DNA from: Geothrix oryzisoli
Lineage (GTDB): Bacteria; Acidobacteriota; Holophagae; Holophagales; Holophagaceae
DNA: 64,000 bases
Assembly: GCF_022808865.1 (NCBI RefSeq)
Contig: NZ_JAKZLB010000002.1
Location: 572,019-636,018 of the forward strand
Direction of reading: 5' to 3'
In this document: positions 1 to 10,382 of the stretch, in pieces
How the letters are laid out: each line of letters opens with the position of its first letter
Position numbering within the stretch: the stretch's first letter is position 1
Position numbers and translations under genes: made by a program
Notes under the pieces: generated by a model
Databases searched by the model: none
What the model was told of the DNA's origin: nothing
The model's input: the letters and a program-made list of their open reading frames with translations, nothing else

Positions 1-9
1 CCATCATCC

Positions 10-909
10 ATGACCCTCGGCCGCTTCGCTCCTTCGCCCACGGGCATCCTGCACCTGGGGAACCTGCGCACGGCGCTGGCTTCGTGGCTGTCGGCGCGGG
101 CGGCGGGGGGACGCTGGCTCATCCGCCTGGAGGACGTGGACGGGCCCCGCTGCCGCCGGGACCTGGGCGAGGCCCAGCTGCGCGACCTCGCCGCCCTGGG
201 GCTGGAATCCGATGCACCTGTGACCTGGCAGTCCGAATGCAGCGCGGCCTACCGCGCGGCCCTGGGGGCCCTGCACGCGGCAGGGCGGCTGTACCCCTGC
301 GCCTGCACCCGCAAGGACCTGCAGCTGCTCGCCTCGGCGCCCCACGCGGAGGACAGCCTGCGGCCCTATCCCGGCCGCTGCCGGGAGCGGGCCTGGGAGG
401 GCTTTGACCGGGCCCTGAGGCTGCGGCTGCCGGAAGGCCCGATCGCCTGGGAGGACCGGCTGTTGGGCTTCCAGATGGACGATCCCGCCGCTCTCACGGG
501 CGATCCGCTCCTGTTCCGCCGGGATGGCTGCTTCGCCTACCACCTGGCCGTGGTGGTGGATGATGGGGCGCAGGGCGTGACCGAAGTGGTGCGGGGCGCG
601 GACCTGCGGCCCGTCACCGCCACCCAGATCCGCCTCCAGGAGGCCCTGGGCCTGCCGCGCCCCGCCTACGCCCACCTGGGCCTGGTGGCCGCGCCGGACG
701 GGAGTCGCCTGGGCAAGCGGGCCGGGGCCCTGGGCGTCGAAGCCCTGGCGGCTCGACGCGTGTCCCCCGCGGCCATCCTGGGCTGGCTGGGCTGGAGCCT
801 GGGCTGCCTGGAACGACCGGAACCGTGCCGGGCCGGGGACCTGATCGCCTCGTTCGCCTGGAATCAGGTCCCGGCGGGCGAGGTGCGCGTTCCCGAAGCG
901 TGGGCCTGA
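10..909 (+). CDS. gluQ: Glutamyl-Q tRNA(Asp) synthetase
   Basis: Tyrosine-free class I synthetase fragment that attaches glutamate to the queuosine base of tRNA(Asp), a cytosolic tRNA modification step. The protein is 299 aa, the usual GluQ size, and lacks the anticodon-binding domain of GltX. The HIGH-type motif is HLGN at residues 15-18 and the KMSKS-like loop is RLGKR at 233-237. The zinc site typical of this family is complete: Cys97, Cys99, Tyr120, Cys124. The MTLGRFAPSPTG start is standard for the family, although only nine bases of upstream sequence are visible. It ends two bases before the convergent DUF5329 gene. Confidence 0.93.
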   Translation: MTLGRFAPSPTGILHLGNLRTALASWLSARAAGGRWLIRLEDVDGPRCRRDLGEAQLRDLAALGLESDAPVTWQSECSAAYRAALGALHAAGRLYPCACTRKDLQLLASAPHAEDSLRPYPGRCRERAWEGFDRALRLRLPEGPIAWEDRLLGFQMDDPAALTGDPLLFRRDGCFAYHLAVVVDDGAQGVTEVVRGADLRPVTATQIRLQEALGLPRPAYAHLGLVAAPDGSRLGKRAGALGVEALAARRVSPAAILGWLGWSLGCLERPEPCRAGDLIASFAWNQVPAGEVRVPEAWA

Positions 910-910
910 C

Positions 911-1246
911 TCACGGGGCGGCTTCCATCCGTTTCAGCTCGGTCCACAGCCAGTCCCGGGCCAGAACCGTGCGGCCGTCCTTGAGACGGATCTCGTAGGG
1001 CCTGCCGCTCATGGAACTGCCCGTGGCGCAGTGCTGGATGAACTCCGGAGCCGTCTTCACCCGCTTTCCGGCATTCCGCCACTTCAGGCGGAGGTGCGCC
1101 GCAGCCTCCACCGGGGTGTGCTCGCTTCCATTCCGGATGAACACGGCGCCCTGAAGTCCCGCCACCGCCTGGATGAGCGCTTCGATCTTCTGGGCCTCGG
1201 GCATCGGGGCCGGGGCGGCGAGGAGCAGGAGCGGGACAGGAATCAT
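911..1246 (-). CDS. DUF5329 family protein, probably exported
   Basis: The 111-aa product begins with a short hydrophobic stretch (residues 2-13) that may be a signal peptide. The body matches my memory of DUF5329: a FIRNGSEHTPVEAAAHLRLK block, then a KRVKTAPEFI block, a SSMSGRPY block and a WLWTELKRME tail. Function is unknown. It is convergent with gluQ and lies just downstream of the rpsT terminator on the same strand, so it may depend on its own promoter or on read-through. Confidence 0.75.
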   Translation of the reverse strand: MIPVPLLLLAAPAPMPEAQKIEALIQAVAGLQGAVFIRNGSEHTPVEAAAHLRLKWRNAGKRVKTAPEFIQHCATGSSMSGRPYEIRLKDGRTVLARDWLWTELKRMEAAP

Positions 1247-1258
1247 GTCCCCAGCATG

Positions 1259-1288
1259 ACAAAGGACCCGGCTCGCCGGGTCCTTTGT
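1259..1288 (-). terminator. rpsT terminator hairpin
   Basis: A perfect 13-bp stem (1259-1271 with 1276-1288) closed by a CTCG tetraloop. It lies 19 bases past the rpsT stop and upstream of the DUF5329 start on the same strand. The stem base is A/T-rich, but no long T run follows. Confidence 0.75.
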
Positions 1289-1306
1289 GCAAGATCGTAA
1301 GGCTCG

Positions 1307-1570
1307 TTAAGCCAGGTTGTTCACTTTCTGGGCCAGCCGGGACTTGGTCCGGTCGGCGGCGTTCTTGTGCATCACGCCCTTGCGGCAGGCCTTGTCGACC
1401 AGGCCCTGGGTCAGGGGCAGCACCTTGGCGGCCTCATCCTTCTTGCCGCCGGCGATCAGGGCCAGGAAGCTCTTGACGGCGGACTTCAGGGTCGAACGGT
1501 TGCTGCGGTTGCGGAGGCGGGCCTCGGCATCGCGGCGGGCCTTCTTGGCGGCGGACTTGTGATTGGCCAT
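1307..1570 (-). CDS. rpsT: 30S ribosomal protein S20
   Basis: The 87-aa product starts MANHKSAAKKARRD and is rich in Lys, Arg and Ala, as is typical of S20, a 16S rRNA-binding protein of the 30S body. The ATG at 1570 is preceded by a GGAG ribosome-binding site nine bases upstream. The open frame extends upstream, but the S20 N-terminus fixes the start. It is monocistronic: its own promoter lies at about 1618-1645 and a hairpin terminator follows. Confidence 0.97.
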   Translation of the reverse strand: MANHKSAAKKARRDAEARLRNRSNRSTLKSAVKSFLALIAGGKKDEAAKVLPLTQGLVDKACRKGVMHKNAADRTKSRLAQKVNNLA

Positions 1571-1617
1571 GAGTCGGATCTCCAGCTTCCCTGGGAACCC
1601 CGGAAGCGCGAAAGACC

Positions 1618-1645
1618 ATCCTATCGCAAAATGCCTGAGGGTCAA
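1618..1645 (-). promoter_or_regulatory. Sigma-70-type promoter of rpsT
   Basis: On the minus strand, TTGACC (1645-1640) and TAGGAT (1623-1618) are separated by 16 bases. Transcription would start near 1611, giving a leader of about 40 nt before the rpsT ATG. Position and near-consensus hexamers make this one of the clearest promoters in the window. Confidence 0.7.
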
Positions 1646-1745
1646 GGGCAAAAGGCGGCACGAGAGGTCCATTCGCCCCTTCCGGAGCGGCCCTCCCCAG
1701 GGCATCCTAATCGGAGGCGAATGGCCTCCCGGGAAGGATGGGGTC

Positions 1746-2576
1746 ATGCCTCAGCAGAAACTGGAGTCCGTCGAGGATCTGGCGGCGAAGGCGAAGGCCT
1801 TGCGGCGGGACGTGCTCCTGCAGGTCTACAAGGCCCAGAGCGGCCACCCTGGGGGCAGCCTCAGCTGGATCGACATCGGCGTGGCGCTCTACTACCACGA
1901 GATGGCCGTGTTCCCCGAGGACCCCGCGAACCCGGCCCGGGACCGCTTCGTGCTCTCCAAGGGTCACGCCTGCCCCGCCCAGTACGCCCTCCTCGCCGAC
2001 CAGGGCTTCTTCCCGAAGGCCTGGCTCGAGACCTTCCGCCAGTACCCCACGAAGCTCCAGGGCCACGCGGAGAACCACTACACGCCCGGCGTGGAGGTCA
2101 CCACCGGCAGCCTGGGCCAGGGGCTGCCCCAGGCCGTGGGCATCGCCCTCGGCCTGAAGGTGCAGAAGGCCGCCCAGCGCGTCTACTGTGTGATCGGCGA
2201 CGGCGAAAGCCAGGAGGGCGTGATCTGGGAGGCGGCCATGGCCGCGCCCCACCACAAGCTGGACAACCTCTGCGTCTTCCACGACCTCAATGGCCTGCAG
2301 ATCGACGGCGACGTGAAGAAGGTCATGAACATCAACCCCGTGCCCGACAAGTGGCGTGCCTTCGGGTGGGCCGTGAAGGAGATCGACGGCCACGACTTCA
2401 CCCAGATCCTGGAGGCCCTGGCCTGGGCCCGGACGGTGAAGGGCCAGCCCGCCATGATCTGCGCCCGGACCGTGAAGGGGAAGGGCGTGAGCTTCATGGA
2501 GAACCAGGCCGGCTGGCACGGCGTGGCCCCCAAGACCGAGGACTACGAGAAGGCCCTGGCCGAGCTGGCCGATTAA
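1746..2576 (+). CDS. Transketolase, N-terminal (TPP-binding) subunit
   Basis: This 276-aa protein corresponds to the first half of a transketolase, which moves two-carbon units between sugar phosphates using thiamine diphosphate. The SGHPGGSLS block and the diphosphate-binding GDGE (151-154) are present. The pyrimidine-binding and C-terminal domains are absent, so it must be one chain of a split enzyme. Split transketolases usually have the C-terminal gene next door, but here the next gene is argS, 19 bases on. The ATG at 1746 has a purine-rich GGAAGG site upstream; the longer open frame runs into the rpsT promoter region. Confidence 0.88.
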   Translation: MPQQKLESVEDLAAKAKALRRDVLLQVYKAQSGHPGGSLSWIDIGVALYYHEMAVFPEDPANPARDRFVLSKGHACPAQYALLADQGFFPKAWLETFRQYPTKLQGHAENHYTPGVEVTTGSLGQGLPQAVGIALGLKVQKAAQRVYCVIGDGESQEGVIWEAAMAAPHHKLDNLCVFHDLNGLQIDGDVKKVMNINPVPDKWRAFGWAVKEIDGHDFTQILEALAWARTVKGQPAMICARTVKGKGVSFMENQAGWHGVAPKTEDYEKALAELAD

Positions 2577-2595
2577 GGACTGAGGACTGACCCTG

Positions 2596-4395
2596 ATGGA
2601 TGCTTTGCGACACACCTTCGAACAGCGGCTGGCGGCGGCCCTTCCCGGCGTGGAGATCGCGCTGGAGCGGCCGAAGTCCGGCGAGCTGGGGGACCTGGCC
2701 TTCCCCTGTTTCCGCGCCGCCAAGCAGGTGGGGAAGAACCCGGTGCAGCTGTCGCAGGAGCTGGCGGCCGCCATCGCCATCGAAGGCGCCACGCTCGTGG
2801 CCGCGGGGCCGTATCTGAACCTGAAGCTGGCGCCGGACACCCGCGCCAGGGCCGTGCTGGGGGCCATCCTCGAGGCGCCGGCGGCCCGGCCCTACGGCTC
2901 CCGCGCCGCCAACGGCAAGAAGGTCATCGTCGAGTACAGCTCGCCCAACATCGCGAAGCTCTTCACCATCGGACACCTGCGCTCCACCATGATCGGCCAC
3001 ACCCTGGCCCAGGCCCATCAGTTCCTCGGCTATGAGGTGATCCGCCTCAACCACCTGGGCGACTGGGGCACGCAGTTCGGCACGCTGCTGGCCGCCTACA
3101 CCCGCTGGGCCCAGGCCGAGAACGCGGACCTGGAGCAGGACTTCGACTGGGCCGAGCCCGCGCCGGAGAAGCGCCGCACGCCGCTGTTCCGCCTCTTCCA
3201 GCTCTACGTGCGCTTCCACGCCGAGGAGGAGGGCGACCCGGCCATGCGCGACGAGGCCCGCGGCTGGTTCCGGCGCCTGGAGGAGGGCGACGCCGAGGCC
3301 CGCCGTCTCTGGAGCTGGTTCCGGAAGATCTCCCTGCGCGAGTTCCAGCGCATCTACGACCGCCTGGGCGTGAGCTTCGACACGCTGGAGCAGGGCGAGG
3401 CCTTCTACGAAAACCAGCTCGTTCCGACCATGCAGCGGCTGGAGGACGCGGGCCTGCTGGTGGAGGGCAACCACGGCGCCCGCATCGTGGACCTCGAGGA
3501 TGTGGGCATCAGCACGCCCTGCCTGGTGCAGAAGGCGGACGGCACCAGCATCTACGCCACCCGCGATCTGGCGGCGGCCCTGTACCGCAAGCAGGCCTAT
3601 GACTTCGACCGCTGCCTCTACGTGGTGGGCACGGACCAGGTGCTGCACTTCCAGCAGATCTTCGCGGTGCTCGACAAGCTGGATCCCTGGTTCAAGGGCC
3701 GCATGCTGCACACGCCCTTCGGCATGGTGAAGCTGCCCGAAGGGAAGATGAGCACCCGCAAGGGCAACGTCATCTTCCTGGAGGATGTGCTGGACGAGGC
3801 CCGGGAGCGCGTGGCTGCCATCATCGCGGAGAAGAACCCCGACCTGAAGGACAAGGACGCGGTGGCCGAGATGCTGGGCATGGGCGCGGTGGTGTTCTTC
3901 GACGCCATGAACGACCGCGTGAAGCCCATCACGTTCACCTGGGACCGCGTCATCGCCCTCGACGGCGACACGGGCCCCTACGTGCAGTATGCCCACGCCC
4001 GCATCATGAGCGTCCTGCGCAAGGCCGGTGGCGACTGGGCGGGCCGGGCCCAGGCGGGCGAAGCCAACGGACCCTTCCTCTCCTTCACGGATCTGGCCCT
4101 GCCCGCCGCGTTCGAGGGCTTGGCCGCGCCCGAAGCCCAGGCCCTGCTCTTCGAGCTGGCGGGCCTGCCCGGCGCCATCGCCGCCGTGGCGGACGGGTGC
4201 ATGGCCACCCCCTTGGCGCGCCAGCTGGTGGCCCTGGCCCGTTCCTTCAGCGGCTACTACACCAACTGCCCCATCCTGGCCCCGGAGAACACGCCGGAGG
4301 TGCGCGAGGCCCGCCTCGCCCTCTGCGTCGCCACCGCCCGCGCCCTCCGCCAGGGTCTCCACCTCATGGGCATCCAGGCCCCGGAGGAGATGTGA
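2596..4395 (+). CDS. argS: Arginyl-tRNA synthetase
   Basis: Class I aminoacyl-tRNA synthetase that charges tRNA(Arg). The 599-aa product has the ArgS-specific N-terminal additional domain (about 1-110), a HIGH-type site around [13 protein letters not shown] (GH at 126-127) and a KMSTRKG signature at 384-390. The C-terminal helical DALR anticodon domain follows. It lies 19 bases after the transketolase subunit and probably shares its transcript; pyrG follows 31 bases later. Confidence 0.97.
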   Translation: MDALRHTFEQRLAAALPGVEIALERPKSGELGDLAFPCFRAAKQVGKNPVQLSQELAAAIAIEGATLVAAGPYLNLKLAPDTRARAVLGAILEAPAARPYGSRAANGKKVIVEYSSPNIAKLFTIGHLRSTMIGHTLAQAHQFLGYEVIRLNHLGDWGTQFGTLLAAYTRWAQAENADLEQDFDWAEPAPEKRRTPLFRLFQLYVRFHAEEEGDPAMRDEARGWFRRLEEGDAEARRLWSWFRKISLREFQRIYDRLGVSFDTLEQGEAFYENQLVPTMQRLEDAGLLVEGNHGARIVDLEDVGISTPCLVQKADGTSIYATRDLAAALYRKQAYDFDRCLYVVGTDQVLHFQQIFAVLDKLDPWFKGRMLHTPFGMVKLPEGKMSTRKGNVIFLEDVLDEARERVAAIIAEKNPDLKDKDAVAEMLGMGAVVFFDAMNDRVKPITFTWDRVIALDGDTGPYVQYAHARIMSVLRKAGGDWAGRAQAGEANGPFLSFTDLALPAAFEGLAAPEAQALLFELAGLPGAIAAVADGCMATPLARQLVALARSFSGYYTNCPILAPENTPEVREARLALCVATARALRQGLHLMGIQAPEEM

Positions 4396-4426
4396 CCACC
4401 CCCCATTCCCGATTCCAGGAGCTCCC

Positions 4427-6037
<1,611 letters not shown>

Positions 6038-6060
6038 CCTTCAAGGAAACCGGGACGCTT

Positions 6061-6091
6061 GTCGCGACAGAGGACCATCCTCTGTCGCGAC
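6061..6091. terminator. 31-nt perfect inverted repeat after pyrG
   Basis: A 14-bp perfect stem (6061-6074 with 6078-6091) with a CCA loop, 23 bases beyond pyrG. Each arm contains the self-complementary word GTCGCGAC. It probably terminates pyrG, but there is no T run on the plus side, so a protein-binding role is also possible. Confidence 0.6.
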
Positions 6092-6173
6092 GGCGTTTGC
6101 AAGGAATCTGAAAGGTTGGCGGTGGTCCAATGGGTCTGCCGCGAAGATTATCGATGGGTAATCTAACGAGGTA

Positions 6174-6213
6174 TTGAAATCTACCTACAAGTAATCTTTG
6201 ATGAATCGTCAAA
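6174..6213 (+). promoter_or_regulatory. Candidate promoter and operator of the acl-like operon
   Basis: The stretch 6140-6240 is markedly AT-rich for this genome. TTGAAA (6174-6179) and TTTGAT (6197-6202) are spaced 17 bases apart, a plausible but weak sigma-70 promoter with a leader of about 94 nt. A small inverted repeat, TTTGA/TCAAA (6197-6201 and 6209-6213), overlaps the -10 and start site and could be an operator. Apart from these and the repeat at 6061, I see nothing else in the 265-base gap between pyrG and the operon. Confidence 0.3.
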
Positions 6214-6302
6214 GGTGATCTTGATATCATTTATCTGGACCCGGTGCTCTCCAGACGGACCCGGCGCTCCAGTTCATTGCCAGAGTCGACCGAGGAGGGA
6301 CC

Positions 6303-7580
6303 ATGCAACTGTCGGGCTTGCGCTACGGCTCCAAGCTTTTGCAACTGGTTGAATTTCCCGTGGCGGATTTCATCGATGGGTCGGCTACCAACCCGGAGAT
6401 CCAGCAGTTCCTCGAGAAGCACAGGAAGCTGGTGGTGAAGCCCGCTTTCAACGGCGGCGTCGGCAAGAAGGGGAAGGCCGGACTGGTGCGCGTCGTGAGC
6501 ACGCTCCAGGAGGCCTTGCAGGCGAAGCGGGAGCTCTTTTTCGCCCAGCACACCTACGGCAACAAGCTGGTCACGGCCAACGGCGTGACCATGGAGGCCT
6601 TTGTCCCGTCCGATCTGGAGGTGTACTTCAGCATCATGAGCTCCAGCGAACACCGGGGCCCGGTGTTCACCATCACGCCCTGGGGCGGGGTGGACATCGA
6701 GGCCCTGCCGGCCGACAAGAAGCGGGTGGTGGAGATCGATCCCTTCATCGGGATCAACGCCTTCGAGATCACCAACGCCCTCACGGATACCGGCTGTCCC
6801 GAACCCTTCATCTCGGCCCTGGTCCAGCACCTCCCGAAGCTGTGGGAGCTCTATGACGGCTACGGCCTGACCACCATCGAGCTGAACCCCATCCGGGTCA
6901 TGCGGAAGGGGAACCAGCTGCTTCCCGTCGCCTGCGACGTGAAGGCCAGCTTCGACCAGGACAACCCGGCCTGGAAGCGCATCGGGCTGCCGGATGCCCT
7001 CTTCCAGACGGAGACGACGGCCTTCGAGGCTGACATCAACGAGCTGCGGACCTATCAGGGGCAGAGCGACGTGCTGGAGATGAATCCCCACGGGAGCATC
7101 ATCCCCTTCATGTTCGGCGGCGGCGCCAACAGTGCCGGCACGGAGACCCTCGGCGAGGCGGCCATCTTCTCGTCGGACTTCGGCGGCAACCCGCCCTACG
7201 AAAAGATCTACGAGATCAGCCGCATCACCTTCGAGCACTGGTACGACCAGGCCAGCATGCTGCTGCTCATCGGCGGCAAGGCGAACAACACGGATATCTA
7301 CGTGACCTTCAAGGGCGTGTTCGACGCCCTGAGGGACCACGTGGCGAAGGCCGGGTGGAAGCCGCTGTATGTGGTGATCGGGCGGGGCGGACCGAACGTC
7401 GTGAAGGGGATGTTCTACGCCAAGGACATCCTCGACCGCCTGCGCCTCCCCTACAAGGTGTTCGGCCACGACACCTCCATGATCCTCACGCTGGAATACG
7501 CGAAGCGGGTCGATGCCTGGTGGCGCGCGGAGGGCGCCAACGCCTACCGGAAACAGATCGAAACGCAGGTCCGGGCCTAG
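6303..7580 (+). CDS. ATP-citrate lyase, ATP-grasp/citrate-binding subunit (AclB-like)
   Basis: This 425-aa protein resembles the N-terminal third of animal ACLY and bacterial AclB. Residues 1 to about 245 are a succinyl-CoA-ligase-beta-type ATP-grasp domain (KLVVKPAFNGGVGKKGKAG early on; TTIELNPIRV further in). The rest is a citrate-binding Rossmann domain with FGGGANSAGTETLGE, an IGGKANNTDIYVTFKG block and RGGPN then VFGHDTSM. The family uses ATP to activate citrate toward citryl-CoA. A strong GAGGAGGG site precedes the ATG, and the partner subunit starts nine bases after the stop. The conserved citrate-binding motifs argue for a citrate-like substrate rather than succinate. Confidence 0.8.
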   Translation: MQLSGLRYGSKLLQLVEFPVADFIDGSATNPEIQQFLEKHRKLVVKPAFNGGVGKKGKAGLVRVVSTLQEALQAKRELFFAQHTYGNKLVTANGVTMEAFVPSDLEVYFSIMSSSEHRGPVFTITPWGGVDIEALPADKKRVVEIDPFIGINAFEITNALTDTGCPEPFISALVQHLPKLWELYDGYGLTTIELNPIRVMRKGNQLLPVACDVKASFDQDNPAWKRIGLPDALFQTETTAFEADINELRTYQGQSDVLEMNPHGSIIPFMFGGGANSAGTETLGEAAIFSSDFGGNPPYEKIYEISRITFEHWYDQASMLLLIGGKANNTDIYVTFKGVFDALRDHVAKAGWKPLYVVIGRGGPNVVKGMFYAKDILDRLRLPYKVFGHDTSMILTLEYAKRVDAWWRAEGANAYRKQIETQVRA

Positions 7581-7589
7581 GAGGGTGCC

Positions 7590-10316
7590 ATGCGACGGTT
7601 GAAGACGAAGCCTTTCCCCTACTACGTGGGCCTTCATTCCCTCGAAGAGCTCGTGACCCGGGAGCACCGGGTCTGCGTGATGAACATCCTGGGCAGCGAG
7701 AGCCGCAAGGTCACGCCGGTCTCCCACGAGTACAGCGGCGGCAACGTGGTGGCCGGCGTGCAGTACGGGCGCCGCGGCAGCCTCGAGACGAAGCTCGGCG
7801 CCATCCCCGTCTACCGCAGCATCCGCGAGGTCATGGAGAAGGGGATCACCTTCGACATGGGCGTGGTCTACATTCCGCCGCTCGGCGTGTGCAAGGCCGT
7901 CTCGGAGCTGGTGACCCACAACGAGGCCCTCAAGCGCATCGTCATCGTCACGGAGAAGGTGCCGGCGCGCGACTCGCGGAACATCCGGGCCCTCTGCCAG
8001 GAGGCGGGCGTGGATGTCATCGGCGCCAACTGCCTCGGCATGGCCAACGCCTGGGACCAGGTGCGCATCGGCGGGAGCCTGGGGGGAGACCACCCTGAGG
8101 AGACGCTGGTGAAGGGTTCCATCGCCATCCACTCCAATTCCGGCAACTTCACCACCACCATGGCGGAGTATCTGCGCACGGCGGGCTTCGGCATCAGCAC
8201 GGCGGTCTCCAGCGGCAAGGACGTCTACATCCACTTCGCCCTGCCCGAGTTCCTGTATGCCGCCCAGAACGACCCGCGCACCAAGGCCGTGGTCGTCTAT
8301 GTGGAACCCGGCGGCTACTACGAGAAGATGGCCCTGGACTGGATCCGCGACCGCGCCTTCGGCTTCACCAAGCCGATCATCGCCTGCGTCACCGGCCGCT
8401 GGAAGAAGAACATCACCAGGGCCTGCGGCCACGCCGGAGCGCTGTCGGGCAGCGGGGACGACGCCGAAAGCAAGGAGCGCTGGTTCGACGAGTACTTCGG
8501 GGTCGAGGTCTTCGATCCGAGCACCTGCAAGGTCAGCAAGCGGGGGGTGCGCGTCTCCAGCATCCAGTACATCCCGGACGCGGTGAAGGCGGTCTTCGAG
8601 AAGATCGACGAGAAGCCGGATTTCCCGTCGACGGGGGACCTGTCGCTCAAGCTCTGGCTGGGCGACACAATGGTGAAGCTGCCGCCCTTCCTCGAGCTGC
8701 CCATCGTCCAGGCGCCCGCACCCTACGACCAGCAGATCGTGGAGGTGAACAAGCAGGTGGGGGCCCACTACCTCCGGCAGAACATGGCCTGCAAGTCAGG
8801 GGCGTCCAGGATGAGTCCCGAGACCCAGGTGGCCGAGCTGCACGGGATGACCGTGCTGGAGCTGTCCCGGCGCACCCTCGAGGAGAACCTGTACTTCGCG
8901 CTGGCCAAGGTGATGCCGGAGAAGGCGGACATCCCCACGCTGAACCTGATCCTGAACCTGTTCATGAAGATCGATGAGCGGCGCATGGAGCTCATCGACG
9001 TGGGCCGGGCGAACGGCTGCACGCCCAACGCCTACCTGGCCTCCCAGATCGCATTGGTGGGAGACAAGGATCTGCTGGCGAAATCGCGGGAGCATGCGCG
9101 ATTCATCATCGACCTCATCCGGGAGTTCGGCCTGGATGAGCACACGAAGGCCTTTCCGCCCGAACTGGACGCCTTCGTCGAAACGCACCTCCTGCGGGCG
9201 GAGCCCTCCCGCAAGACGGACATCTCGGAGCTCCTCCTCAAGGAGGTGAAGCGCTCGAAGAAGTCCTGCGTGGCCCTGAAGGTCTGCCAGCACATCATCG
9301 ACCTGGCGGAAAAGCGGGGACTGGAGATCCGGGACGCCTACGAGTTCCTGCTGTCCACCATCGCAGTCTGCGTGCTCTGGAACCCGATGCTGGAGAAGCG
9401 CATCACCCGCCAGCTCGTCGAGGACTCGGTCACCTATTTCTACCTCATGTCGCGCATCGTGGCCTATTCGGTGGTGGCCCGGGAGCACAACCCGCACTGG
9501 AAGAAGCTGGTGGACCAGAAGCTGTCGAACCTCAACCACAGCTTCACGGAGAACGCCTTCAAGGTCCTGTTCAGCCGGGTGCCCAATCCATCGGAGCTCG
9601 TCGAGTTCCAGACGCTGCTGGGGCTCACCATCACCAACGGCCCCGGAACGCTGTCGGCGAAGGGGGCCAAGGAAAGCGTCAGCGCCCGGAACGACATCTC
9701 CATGGCCTTCGTGGGCTTCCTGGCCAACACGGGGCGCGCCCACGGCGGGAACGGCTATGAGGCCATCGAGTTCCTCGTCGAGCAGTTCAAGGATGTGGCG
9801 CTACCCGATCCAGGCGATCCCGGCCACGGCCTGGATCTCAAGCAGATGGCGAACCGGGCGGCGAAGGCCTACAGGGCCTACAAGAAGCAGGCCGTGGAAG
9901 TGGAGGATGGGCATGTCAAACCCATCCCCTGCATCAACCATCCCATCTTCCGCGGCAACAAGATCAACGTGGATCCGCGGGAGCAGTTCGTGGCCGGGGT
10001 GATGGCGGAGAAGGGCGTCTACAACGCTTTCTGGGAGTTCTACCACTTGCTGGTCCACGAACTCTACGACGAGGGTGCCACGAAGAGCGTCTTCTGCGTG
10101 AACGTGGATGCGGTGCTCGCGGTCATCACCCTGAAGCTGGTGTGGAAGGACCTTCAGGCCGGGCGGATCACCCTGCGTCAGGTCCAGGAGCTGGCCTTCA
10201 CGCTCTTCCTCTTCGGCCGGACCCTGGGCGTCAGCGCAGAGATCGCCGACCACCGGGACCGCGGCCTGGACATGGACTGCCGTACGCCTGAGCGGGACCT
10301 GGCCTTCGTCCTTTGA
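7590..10316 (+). CDS. ATP-citrate lyase, CoA-ligase plus citrate-synthase-like subunit (AclA-like, oversized)
   Basis: Partner of the preceding AclB-like subunit. Residues 1 to about 380 form a succinyl-CoA-synthetase-alpha-like CoA-binding and ligase region with the phospho-His site GHAGALSGSGDD (His281). The last 230 or so residues resemble the citrate-synthase-homology module that cleaves citryl-CoA: the ITNGPG block, a TGRAHGGNGYEA block, CINHP (His784) and NVDAVLAV (Asp840). Bacterial AclA is usually about 600 aa, and this protein has roughly 300 extra residues in the middle that I cannot place. As I recall the family, the first catalytic His lies in a DHGP motif; here the aligned residue is Asn683. 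Citryl-CoA synthesis seems likely. Lyase activity is less certain. Confidence 0.72.
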   Translation: MRRLKTKPFPYYVGLHSLEELVTREHRVCVMNILGSESRKVTPVSHEYSGGNVVAGVQYGRRGSLETKLGAIPVYRSIREVMEKGITFDMGVVYIPPLGVCKAVSELVTHNEALKRIVIVTEKVPARDSRNIRALCQEAGVDVIGANCLGMANAWDQVRIGGSLGGDHPEETLVKGSIAIHSNSGNFTTTMAEYLRTAGFGISTAVSSGKDVYIHFALPEFLYAAQNDPRTKAVVVYVEPGGYYEKMALDWIRDRAFGFTKPIIACVTGRWKKNITRACGHAGALSGSGDDAESKERWFDEYFGVEVFDPSTCKVSKRGVRVSSIQYIPDAVKAVFEKIDEKPDFPSTGDLSLKLWLGDTMVKLPPFLELPIVQAPAPYDQQIVEVNKQVGAHYLRQNMACKSGASRMSPETQVAELHGMTVLELSRRTLEENLYFALAKVMPEKADIPTLNLILNLFMKIDERRMELIDVGRANGCTPNAYLASQIALVGDKDLLAKSREHARFIIDLIREFGLDEHTKAFPPELDAFVETHLLRAEPSRKTDISELLLKEVKRSKKSCVALKVCQHIIDLAEKRGLEIRDAYEFLLSTIAVCVLWNPMLEKRITRQLVEDSVTYFYLMSRIVAYSVVAREHNPHWKKLVDQKLSNLNHSFTENAFKVLFSRVPNPSELVEFQTLLGLTITNGPGTLSAKGAKESVSARNDISMAFVGFLANTGRAHGGNGYEAIEFLVEQFKDVALPDPGDPGHGLDLKQMANRAAKAYRAYKKQAVEVEDGHVKPIPCINHPIFRGNKINVDPREQFVAGVMAEKGVYNAFWEFYHLLVHELYDEGATKSVFCVNVDAVLAVITLKLVWKDLQAGRITLRQVQELAFTLFLFGRTLGVSAEIADHRDRGLDMDCRTPERDLAFVL

Positions 10317-10327
10317 TGGTTCCTGGG

Positions 10328-10365
10328 CAGAAAAGGGGCGGGCCAGCTGGCCCGCCCCTTTTCTG
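10328..10365. terminator. Bidirectional terminator between the acl operon and gltA
   Basis: A perfect 38-nt palindrome with no loop bases in DNA. Each arm has a GC-rich core and an AAAA/TTTT base, so either transcript would form a hairpin followed by U residues. It sits 11 bases after the AclA-like stop and 17 bases beyond the gltA stop, and can serve both genes. Confidence 0.88.
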
Positions 10366-10382
10366 GTGAACGAAAGATCGGC

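Noticed and set aside
6038-6302. A hidden small gene between pyrG and the acl-like operon
   Set aside because: The only open frame of note runs through the hairpin on the minus strand with no ribosome-binding site; the AT-rich part looks regulatory.
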